Shown here piece after piece: positions 49,069-56,247 of a stretch of 64,000 nucleotides of DNA. The DNA comes from Stenotrophomonas indicatrix (lineage in GTDB: Bacteria > Pseudomonadota > Gammaproteobacteria > Xanthomonadales > Xanthomonadaceae). A program made the position numbers and the translations under genes. Numbering within the stretch: position 1 is the stretch's first letter; every line of letters starts with the position of its first letter. Under the pieces are notes generated by a model that was given only the letters and a program-made list of their open reading frames with translations, was not told where the DNA came from and did no database searches. Location: the NCBI GenBank assembly GCA_041545745.1, contig CP168152.1, forward strand, positions 4,028,001 through 4,092,000, read 5' to 3'.

Positions 49069-49417
49069 AGTTCAGAAAAAGCGTCGAGCTTTTGCGGCGC
49101 CAACGAGGGTGAGGCCCGAGGTCGTCTCACCTGGTGTTTGTTCTATGGCCTCAGTAGGAAGACGAAGCGCCGATAGTGAGGGAATACTTTGGCTGCAAAC
49201 CCACGGCGTCGTGTACGCGGCGATTTGATGGGATCAGCAGCTTCTGTACTTGCTGTCACAGCCAGTCAGGATTGTCAGTCACGTTAGCTCTTGCTAAGAG
49301 TTGATGCTCTGGCAGAACGCATGCCTTGAATCTAATTTAGTCCACCTTCAAGCATCAGGAGACGGTGATTAAAATTGGCCCAGGGTATTTATTATTTAAC
49401 TAAATGGAGTTAAACCT
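49069..49417. other. Leader region before the precursor genes
   Basis: No gene supported. It holds the sigma-54-like motif at 49310-49325 and a purine-poor, AT-rich stretch before the ribosome site (GGAGTTAAACCT) of the first precursor. Confidence 0.5.
49310..49325 (+). promoter_or_regulatory. Possible sigma-54 promoter of the precursor cluster
   Basis: TGGCAGAACGCATGCC has GG-N10-GC spacing (GG 49311-49312, GC 49323-49324), five of six bases of TGGCAC and a partial TTGC. It would start transcription about 80 bases before the first precursor. An NtrC-type activator is encoded 2.2 kb away. No dyad like that before the adaptor gene is visible. Confidence 0.35.
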
Positions 49418-49540
49418 ATGAACAACGTCCTTGCATTGCAGGCCCTCGAAACCGCCCAGGCCGCTGAACTGCTGGGTATCAGTAGCGTCAGCAATCACTG
49501 CAGCAGCGGCAGTAAGGGCTGCACTCACGAGGAGGAGTAA
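49418..49540 (+). CDS. Class III lanthipeptide precursor 1
   Basis: 40 residues: leader MNNVLALQALETAQAAELLGI and core SSVSNHCSSGSKGC followed by THEEE. VLALQ matches the leader recognition motif (I/L-x-LQ) of class III synthetases such as LabKC. S22-x2-S25-x2-C28 and S29-x2-S32-x2-C35 are two consecutive S-x2-S-x2-C labionin/lanthionine motifs. GGAG sits nine bases upstream. The Glu-rich tail after the last ring is unusual. Shorter than typical gene-finder limits, so easily missed. Confidence 0.88.
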   Translation: MNNVLALQALETAQAAELLGISSVSNHCSSGSKGCTHEEE

Positions 49541-49670
49541 CTGCAGCTGCTGCAATTTTGAGAAAGAAGCTCAACCGATGCAAAATCATAGTTGACGCTC
49601 AGCAGTGAACAATTGCAGTATTTGCTGCAGTTGAATATCGGTATTTCAAATGCTTACATGGAGTTAAGTA

Positions 49671-49793
49671 ATGAATAATGTTCTCGCATTGCAGGCCCTC
49701 GAAACCGCCAAGGGCGCAGAACTGCTGGGCATCAGCAGCGTCAGCAATCACTGCAGCAGCGGCAGTAACGGCTGCCAGCAGGAGGAGGAGTAA
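49671..49793 (+). CDS. Class III lanthipeptide precursor 2
   Basis: 40 residues; leader MNNVLALQALETAKGAELLGI, core SSVSNHCSSGSNGC, tail QQEEE. It differs from precursor 1 by Q14K, A15G, K33N, T36Q and H37Q; the ring-forming Ser and Cys are identical. The same ribosome site GGAGTTAAGTA precedes it. A TTGACG-type motif between units 1 and 2 could give it its own promoter. Confidence 0.88.
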   Translation: MNNVLALQALETAKGAELLGISSVSNHCSSGSNGCQQEEE

Positions 49794-49863
49794 CTGCAGC
49801 TGCTGCAATTTTGAGAAAGAAGCTCAACCGATGCAAAATCAGAGTTGACGCTCAGCCGTGAAC

Positions 49864-49903
49864 AACTGCAGCAATTGCAGCATTTGCCGCAGTTGCTGCA
49901 GTT
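49864..49903 (+). repeat. CTGCAG-rich hairpin after precursor 2
   Basis: AACTGCAGCAA and TTGCTGCAGTT form an 11-bp stem around 18 bases, followed by TCTCGAC. Similar CTGCAG-rich repeats follow precursor 1. It may stabilise or end the precursor mRNA. Confidence 0.55.
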
Positions 49904-49937
49904 TCTCGACACCTCAATACTTAAATGGAGTTAAGTA

Positions 49938-50054
49938 ATGAATAATGTTCTCGCATTGCAGGCCCTCTAAACCACTCAGGGAGCAGAACTGCTGGGCATC
50001 AGCAGCGTCAGCAACCATTGCAGCAGCGCCAGCAAGGGCTGCCAGGCAATGTAA
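49938..50054 (+). pseudogene. Lanthipeptide precursor 3, interrupted by a stop codon
   Basis: The frame starts MNNVLALQAL like the other copies, but codon 11, GAA in both intact copies, is TAA. Past the stop the same frame continues TTQGAELLGI and core SSVSNHCSSASKGC with tail QAM. One point mutation explains the loss. The ribosome site is intact, so a 10-residue leader fragment could still be made. Confidence 0.85.
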
Positions 50055-50233
50055 GGGGCGGCTAGTCACTCGTAACGAAAACAAATGAACGTTACCAGCG
50101 TCTAGCTAAATGTCGGGGCTCCTCGCCCCCCCCACAAACGTCGAATTTTAGCGCGTGCCTTACTGGCTTGCGCAAAGTGTGCAAGAGCTTGGCGCGGCAA
50201 CTCGCTTGAAGCGTTCACGTACCGGTACAAAAC
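50055..50233. other. Spacer between converging precursor array and kinase gene
   Basis: About 180 bases with a G/C-run (CTCCTCGCCCCCCCC) and a GTAACG...CGTTAC dyad at about 50072-50095. No gene. Probably terminator sequences for both converging units. Confidence 0.4.
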
Positions 50234-51553
50234 TTAGAATAATGGAAGTTCTATCCGCGCCACAGCCCCCCTCACTCCGACCCTATTGTCCAGATCAATT
50301 CGACCACCATGTGCATCCAGGATCTGCCGCGCGAGCGCTAACCCGATGCCATTACCGTCCTTTTTTGTCGTGTAAAAGGGAATGAACAGGTTTTCGCGGT
50401 TAACTATTCCAGCGCCATCATCGGCAATTTCTATTATGACGCTGTCATTCCCTTCCTTCCAGCTAACTAGCAGTTGTGTTGCGCCGGTTGACTGCATCCC
50501 GTTGCGCAGGACATTGATCAAAACCTGCTCTAGTTGAACTCGATCTGCTGCAACTGAAACGTCCGCACCATTAACCTTCACATCAATGCCTTCGAAAATT
50601 GCACGCGAAGATTCTACGACTGCCCGAAGAGATGTTTTTCGAATGCAGGGAGCAGGTATCTTGGCCAAAGCAGCGTACTGGCTTATGAATGACCGGAGAT
50701 GTGCGCTCCTTCTTTCAATGACGACCAGACTCTCTCGAATGTCTCCTAATAGATATGTATCCGTATATTGCGCGGAAGCCGGCAATAGCTGCTGTGCAGT
50801 GGCAGCCATTGAGGATATCGGAGCGAGAGTGTTATTGATTTCATGGCTGATAACGCGAAGAAGTTGACTGAAGGCCTGTGCCTGCTGCTTTCTCAGAATT
50901 GGCTCAACGGATTGGATGAAAAGAAGTCGTGCGGGCTTTGCCCTGATGCGCAACGTCGCGTGCCTAACATGCCAACGTCCGGGTAAACCTCCGAAGTCGT
51001 GACTCTGCACCGAGCCCGACGGCACGTCGAAGAGCCTAGCCAAGGAAAGATCAGAGGCGCTTCTGCCGATCAGATTCTTCTCAGTTGATCGCAGAATGTT
51101 GGCTCCCGCCAGGTTAGTCATTTTCAGGCACTGTTCGTGGTCAAACAAATAGACCCCCGCATCAAGCGCTGCGAGTGTCTTGCGAACGAGATTCTGGGCT
51201 TCACGCTCGGCAACCTGTCGTTGCTGGAGAGCTGTCGCAAGGAGATTGACCTCCTCTAAAATTCGGTAGTATGTGTTCCCTCCCTTCTGCATGCTTGCCC
51301 GAATTGCGACGTTTCCTTTTCGGATCGATTCAAGTAGCGTGAGTAGGGTTCGCTCATCGTGCTGCTCACGCGCCCCCAATGACTTGGCAAGCGCTATAGT
51401 CAGTGTTGCGACCAGCACTAACAGTATTAGCGACGGGCCCAAGGGCGGAGCTCCTGCGACTAGAACGGTCACTAATCCAAGCGTGGCGGGAACAGCAACC
51501 AGGGCATATCGCGCGGAGGAGGGACTACTGCGCCGCAACTTACGCAAGCTCAT
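50234..51553 (-). CDS. NtrB-type sensor histidine kinase
   Basis: A 439-residue kinase with two N-terminal TM helices (about 15-60), a PAS-like region (about 125-230), the H-box LLRVISHEINNTLAPISSM and an ATPase domain with N-box LINVLRNGMQS, ADDGAGI and GNGIGLALARQILDAHGG. It should phosphorylate the NtrC-type regulator encoded just upstream, whose gene it overlaps by 14 bases. The short periplasmic loop suggests sensing within the membrane, common for antimicrobial-peptide sensors. Confidence 0.88.
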   Translation of the reverse strand: MSLRKLRRSSPSSARYALVAVPATLGLVTVLVAGAPPLGPSLILLVLVATLTIALAKSLGAREQHDERTLLTLLESIRKGNVAIRASMQKGGNTYYRILEEVNLLATALQQRQVAEREAQNLVRKTLAALDAGVYLFDHEQCLKMTNLAGANILRSTEKNLIGRSASDLSLARLFDVPSGSVQSHDFGGLPGRWHVRHATLRIRAKPARLLFIQSVEPILRKQQAQAFSQLLRVISHEINNTLAPISSMAATAQQLLPASAQYTDTYLLGDIRESLVVIERRSAHLRSFISQYAALAKIPAPCIRKTSLRAVVESSRAIFEGIDVKVNGADVSVAADRVQLEQVLINVLRNGMQSTGATQLLVSWKEGNDSVIIEIADDGAGIVNRENLFIPFYTTKKDGNGIGLALARQILDAHGGRIDLDNRVGVRGAVARIELPLF

Positions 51554-52928
51554 GTCGACTCATTTTTCGATAAAGGCTTTGTCGGCTGATCCCGAGTTGA
51601 TCGGCCGCACGCTGGATATTTCCCTTGTGATCCCGAAGTGCTCGACGTAGCAGTTCAGCTTCAGCCTCGTCTAGAGTGAGCCCATGGAGATCCTTCTCGC
51701 TACTAGCTGAGCCTGCTTTAGTCACACTTGTATCAAGCTGCAAATCCTCCGGCTCGACGGTTTGCGTGGAACACAATAGTGCTGCCCGCTCCATCACGTG
51801 AGCGAGCTGCCTAACGTTCCCTGGCCACTCGTATGCACGCAGCGCTTCGGACGCCGCTTCATTCAGCCTCAGCTTTCCTCGTTGATATCGCAACGCCGCA
51901 GCGTCTAAGAAGTTTGTTGCGAGTTCGTTAATGTCCTCTCCTCGCTCACGAAGCGGAGGGACGTGAAGTTGGAGAGGGTTGAGACGATAGAGGAGGTCCT
52001 CTCGGAATTCCCTAACGCGGACGCGCTCGTTTAGGTCGGCGTTCGTTGCGGAGATTATTCTGACATCTACTCGTTGGGTAGTAGAGGAACCGACGCGCTC
52101 GAATGAGCCATCCTCGATGGCTCGAAGTATCTTTGCCTGCTGGTCCAAGCCCAAATTTGCGATTTCATCCAGAAAAAGGGTGCCCTGATCGGCGAGCTCG
52201 AATCTACCCATGCGATTTGACTTGGCATCTGTAAATGCGCCTTTTACATGACCAAACAGTTCACTTTCAAACAGCGAGGGAGCCAATCCCCCCACGTCCA
52301 CTTTTACGAACGGAGCGTCACAACGCGGGGACTCCCGGTGCATCATGGCAGCGAGCATAGACTTTCCTGTGCCGTTCTCACCGAGAATGAGCACATTTGC
52401 GCTACTCGTTGCGACCTTGGACCACTTCCTCAGGAAGGACCGCATTGCTTCCGACCGCGACACCACAAACGGGCTGACCTCAGATAGCCGAAGGCGCTGC
52501 GCTTGGGTTAATTTTTCGTTCTCTACCATGCTTTGACGAAGCTTGACCCTTCCGTCGATTACCGCTAGAACTCGAGCATTGTTCCAAGGCTTCTCAATGA
52601 AGTCGACGGCTCCCGCCTTCATTGCGTCTACAGCGACCTCCACACTGGCCCAGGCTGTCATCGCGACAATAGGTAGATCGGGATAGCTGCTGGCCAAGCG
52701 AGAAACCAGATCCACGCCCTCCTGGCCCGATGTGGTGTCGAGCTGGAAGTTCATGTCAACCAAGGCTGCGCAGACTTGGTTTGACTCAGCCTTCTCGATG
52801 GCCTCGGCTGGCGTTGCGGCTTCCACTATGGCGAAACCAGCGCCCTTAAGCAGAAGGCCTAGCGCTCTACGGATGTCTTCCTCGTCGTCCGCGACGAGTA
52901 TGAGAGGTCTTGGGATATCTTGTGTCAT
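51540..52928 (-). CDS. NtrC-family sigma-54-dependent response regulator
   Basis: A 462-residue enhancer-binding protein: receiver (about 5-125) with VADDEEDIRR, phosphoacceptor in ALVDMNFQ and MTAWASVEVAVDAMKAGAVDFIEKPW; AAA+ domain with Walker A GENGTGKS, GAFTDA in place of the usual sigma-54-contact GAFTGA, and Walker B TLFLDEI; C-terminal Fis-type helix-turn-helix (GNIQRAADQLGISRQSLYRKM). The start MTQDIPRPL is chosen by domain fit; no strong ribosome site. Probably activates the sigma-54 promoter before the adaptor gene. Confidence 0.88.
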   Translation of the reverse strand: MTQDIPRPLILVADDEEDIRRALGLLLKGAGFAIVEAATPAEAIEKAESNQVCAALVDMNFQLDTTSGQEGVDLVSRLASSYPDLPIVAMTAWASVEVAVDAMKAGAVDFIEKPWNNARVLAVIDGRVKLRQSMVENEKLTQAQRLRLSEVSPFVVSRSEAMRSFLRKWSKVATSSANVLILGENGTGKSMLAAMMHRESPRCDAPFVKVDVGGLAPSLFESELFGHVKGAFTDAKSNRMGRFELADQGTLFLDEIANLGLDQQAKILRAIEDGSFERVGSSTTQRVDVRIISATNADLNERVRVREFREDLLYRLNPLQLHVPPLRERGEDINELATNFLDAAALRYQRGKLRLNEAASEALRAYEWPGNVRQLAHVMERAALLCSTQTVEPEDLQLDTSVTKAGSASSEKDLHGLTLDEAEAELLRRALRDHKGNIQRAADQLGISRQSLYRKMSRHELA

Positions 52929-53038
52929 TGCTATCAGTTCTGCATCTGTATGGCGACGATGAAGCATTGCGGACGGGGCGTATAGCCCCGTCCGCTTCAC
53001 CACCAGGGCGGCGTCCATGAACCACCTTTGGTCTAGCG

Positions 53039-55477
53039 CTAGCTCTCCCGAAGTACTTTCATAGGATCAACAGCCGAGGCGCGTCGTGCGGGACCTATGC
53101 TCGCAGCCAGCCAAGCAAGGGTCAATGTCACAATCACAAGCGCGAAGGCAGCTATGTCTGCTGAGGAGGTCTGAAACAGGAAGCGCTGGACCAGCTTGGA
53201 CACTGCCATTGAAACAGCGATACCAATCGCTAGCCCGTAGGCCAACTGTTTCCCGCTCTCCTTAAGAACCTGTAAAAGCAGGTGGCTTGGGCTCGCCCCT
53301 AGGGCTGCACGCACGCCGAACTCGTGACTGCGAGCCGCGATTGAGTAGGCGAGCACCGCGTAGAGCCCAACACAAGCGAGAACGAGCGCCAATATCGAGA
53401 AGATCGACACAAGGGTTACATTGAGCCTCTGTCCCGAGGTGGTCGATCGCACCACATGATCCATGCTCTCAATGTGTGAAATGGGCTGCTGATTCGAGGT
53501 GGAGGCAATCAGCCTGGGCAGCTTGCGGTGGATTTCAGTAGCAGAGCCTGGTTGTAAGAGGACAGCGTAGCGCAGTGGCAGGAAGTCCCTGATTGTTACC
53601 CAAAGCGTCTGCGTAACCTGGGCGAGGGGGATGTAGATGATAGGAGGTGCAGGCTCACTTGGGCCCAGCTGACGAACGTCGCCCACCACGCCTACCACAC
53701 GCATTGTCTGTGCAATTCCGTCTTCGTCGGGTAGCGTGATCATCTGTCCCAATGGACTTCCTGTCAGATATGACTTTGCGAAAGAGTAGCTAACGATGCA
53801 CGCTCGTGGCGAGTCAGCCCTATCCTGTGTATCCGTAAACGTTCTGCCGGACAGCAGAGGTATTGAGAAGACATCGAAGAAGCCAGAAGTTATGGGGCGG
53901 AACTGAGCACTAATTTCCTGCCCGCTGGGGAGTTGCATGTTGTAGTTGAACTGGGATCCCGTTGGGAGGTTCGTGCTTGCGGCGACATTTTTAACACCTT
54001 GCTGCACCGACAGCATTTCCACAATGCGTCGTTGTTGCTGAAGGACCGCACCAATATCCGGCTGGTCAAGCTGAATTGGGGACAGCGAAAAGGTTGTGAT
54101 CGAATCGCTCTTGAATCCCATGGGGACGGAGGACAGCTGTTGCAGACTCCGGCCAAACAGCGCCGCTGTAAGCAGGAGAACAGACGCGGCCGCTATTTGA
54201 AAGACGATTAGAATTCTCGCGAGTCTACCGGCGCCACGCCCCATCCCGCTCCGACTTTCGTTGAAGATACTGGCGGGGAGCGACCGGGTCAGCCTGGCAT
54301 TTCCAATCACGGCAGCGCTAACTGCGGTTAACTGGGCGATGAGCAGGGTACTAACTATCGTAAACGACCCAAGCCCCACGGTTCTACCTTGAGTCCATTC
54401 GAGTGGAATCTGAGGGGTGAGGAGTAACAGCCCTAGCCAAGCAATTGCGATGCCGGCAATTCCACCGATCAATCCGACAAGCACGGCCTCGGAAAGTTGC
54501 GGCACGAGCAGCCGGGAAGACGTTGCGCCAAGCGCGGCGCGGATGGCCGAGTCATGTGCGCGAGAGCCTGCTCTGAGAACCATCAAATTAGTGAGGTTCA
54601 TAAGTGCGATAGCGAGGACGCATCCTGCGACTGCAAGGAACATCCATGGCACGTTGCCGGAACGGCTCACGAATATTCCGTCGTTCAGATCGATTGCAGT
54701 AAACTCCATCTGACGGGCGGATGCTCTCCCCCCTTTAGATGCACCTAACTGCGCGAGATACGCGCGAAATCGCGTTTGAAGCTCTGCAACCAATTGTGAT
54801 CTTGATTGCGATCCGGATAACCGCCCCACAATAAATTCATTTATCGATAGGCTGTTGCTTGTAGGATCGTTGCGCAGAGGGGTAATCAAATCAAACGTAT
54901 CTGGCCACACAAACGCCGGGGACAATACGCCAACGACTGCGACCTCGCGTCCTTCAATCACGATGCTACGACCCACAACGTCTTTTGCTGCGCCGAAGTG
55001 ACGCCGCCAAAGATCGTTGCTAATGATCACTGCATCTGCACCATTCCTAGTATCCTCGGACTCTAAAAAGTTACGCCCTAATGTCGGGAGAAGGCCCATC
55101 GTGTCAAGGAAGCCACGATCAGCGCCCAGCGATGTAAGAACTCTTGGCTCACCGTCGACGACCGCGTTTACATTGCGCGTATAGGCTTGAACTAGTCCCG
55201 TTGATTCAAGTGTCTGGAACTCCTTAGCTCTATTGTAGAGGCCAGGTGACCCGTAGGTCGTTCCCTCTCCGGAGGAAACCCCGAGGGTGACGAGCTTATC
55301 TGCGCTGGGGAAGGGCAGCTCACGAAAAACCGTCTGGTCCAGAAGTGCAGTCACCATTGTTGTGGTGGCGATGCCCAGAGCCAGCGTTAAGCTTACAAGT
55401 GCCAGATAGCCCGGTCGACGGAAGAGCGCGCGCCAGCTTTGCAGGGCGTCATCAGTGATTAGGTCTGCCTTTATCAT
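53039..55477 (-). CDS. MacB/FtsX-type ABC permease, duplicated (ADOP-like)
   Basis: An 812-residue inner-membrane permease with two MacB_PCD-FtsX halves: TM1 near 25-45, a periplasmic domain (about 50-270), a TM trio (about 285-385), another TM and periplasmic domain (about 440-670), and a final TM trio (about 690-800) with YSIAARSHEFGVRAALGASPSHLL. This arrangement occurs in permeases exporting or removing peptides from the envelope. Its ATG overlaps the ATPase stop (ATGA). Confidence 0.88.
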   Translation of the reverse strand: MIKADLITDDALQSWRALFRRPGYLALVSLTLALGIATTTMVTALLDQTVFRELPFPSADKLVTLGVSSGEGTTYGSPGLYNRAKEFQTLESTGLVQAYTRNVNAVVDGEPRVLTSLGADRGFLDTMGLLPTLGRNFLESEDTRNGADAVIISNDLWRRHFGAAKDVVGRSIVIEGREVAVVGVLSPAFVWPDTFDLITPLRNDPTSNSLSINEFIVGRLSGSQSRSQLVAELQTRFRAYLAQLGASKGGRASARQMEFTAIDLNDGIFVSRSGNVPWMFLAVAGCVLAIALMNLTNLMVLRAGSRAHDSAIRAALGATSSRLLVPQLSEAVLVGLIGGIAGIAIAWLGLLLLTPQIPLEWTQGRTVGLGSFTIVSTLLIAQLTAVSAAVIGNARLTRSLPASIFNESRSGMGRGAGRLARILIVFQIAAASVLLLTAALFGRSLQQLSSVPMGFKSDSITTFSLSPIQLDQPDIGAVLQQQRRIVEMLSVQQGVKNVAASTNLPTGSQFNYNMQLPSGQEISAQFRPITSGFFDVFSIPLLSGRTFTDTQDRADSPRACIVSYSFAKSYLTGSPLGQMITLPDEDGIAQTMRVVGVVGDVRQLGPSEPAPPIIYIPLAQVTQTLWVTIRDFLPLRYAVLLQPGSATEIHRKLPRLIASTSNQQPISHIESMDHVVRSTTSGQRLNVTLVSIFSILALVLACVGLYAVLAYSIAARSHEFGVRAALGASPSHLLLQVLKESGKQLAYGLAIGIAVSMAVSKLVQRFLFQTSSADIAAFALVIVTLTLAWLAASIGPARRASAVDPMKVLRES

Positions 55478-56247
55478 CTCGCCTGCTCCGCAATACTCAA
55501 GGCCTGGGACGGCGCTATTCGACCACTGCGAGCAACCTCATCCTCATCGACGATCTGTCCATCTAGCATATGAATCACCCGGTCTGCGCGTTTGGCGAAG
55601 TTTGCATCGTGCGTGACCATGCAGATTGTTGAGCCCGACGCATGCAGATTTGATAACAACTCCATGACAGACTCGCCATTTTTGCTGTCCAAGTTTCCGG
55701 TAGGTTCGTCCGCCAGAAGTAGAGCGGGTTCGCCAACTAGCGCTCGTGCGACAGCGATGCGTTGCTGCTGTCCGCCTGACAGTTGACCAGGATAGTGTTT
55801 CCGGCGATGCGCCATGCCAACGAGCTCTAGAGCTTGGTCAGCTTTTTCAAGCGCAGTCCTTCGATCATAATTAGCGCGATAGGTAAGAGGCAGGGCAATA
55901 TTTTCTATTACAGTCAGGTCGGCTATCAGGTTGAATGATTGGAAGATAAAGCCGATGTGGCTGTTTCGCATTACCGTTCGTTTGGCGAGGGATGTCCCGG
56001 TCATTTCCTCACCGTTGATGAGGTACTTTCCCTCGTCAGGCGAGTCCAAGAGGCCGAGAATTGATAGGAGTGTTGATTTCCCGCAACCTGACGGCCCCGT
56101 GACAGCGACGAACTCTCCCCGATTAAAACTTAGGGATATTGAAGAGAGGGCGTGCGTTTCTATATCTGTAGTATGAAATACCTTGTTTACCTCTGAGAGG
56201 AGGATAAACGGCTCCTCTGCATGCAGGTTGATGCTAGCGTTGCTCAT
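55474..56247 (-). CDS. MacB-type ABC transporter ATPase
   Basis: A 257-residue ATPase of the LolD/MacB type: Walker A GPSGCGKST, Q-loop IFQSFNLIADLT, signature LSGGQQQR, Walker B LLLADEPTGNLD, switch His in MVTHDANFA. It forms the motor for the adjacent permease. Start MSNASINLHAEEP overlaps the adaptor stop codon (ATGA). Confidence 0.93.
   Translation of the reverse strand: MSNASINLHAEEPFILLSEVNKVFHTTDIETHALSSISLSFNRGEFVAVTGPSGCGKSTLLSILGLLDSPDEGKYLINGEEMTGTSLAKRTVMRNSHIGFIFQSFNLIADLTVIENIALPLTYRANYDRRTALEKADQALELVGMAHRRKHYPGQLSGGQQQRIAVARALVGEPALLLADEPTGNLDSKNGESVMELLSNLHASGSTICMVTHDANFAKRADRVIHMLDGQIVDEDEVARSGRIAPSQALSIAEQAR

Larger units (their letters stand above)
49418..50054 (+). repeat. 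Three tandem precursor units
   Basis: Units start at 49418, 49671 and 49938 (253 and 267 bases apart). Each repeats ribosome site, precursor gene and, for the first two, a downstream stretch containing AAGAAGCTCAACCGATGCAAAATCA and TTGACGCTCAG, given here as shared landmarks. This indicates recent duplication with divergence. Confidence 0.88.

Noticed and set aside
49019..49228. A 69-codon frame overlapping the end of the exporter gene.
   Set aside because: It starts inside the exporter gene, has no ribosome site and no recognisable feature.
49254..49280. TGTCACA-N16-AGTC upstream of the precursor array, close to the ECF41 consensus.
   Set aside because: The -10 element is AGTC, not CGTC, and no ECF41 link to this island is otherwise visible; a chance match is likely.
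49599..49808. A minus-strand frame of 69 codons that looks like a signal peptide (Leu/Ala-rich start).
   Set aside because: It is exactly antisense to lanthipeptide precursor 2 and its repeat; the Leu/Ala run is a by-product of CTGCAG repeats. No ribosome site.
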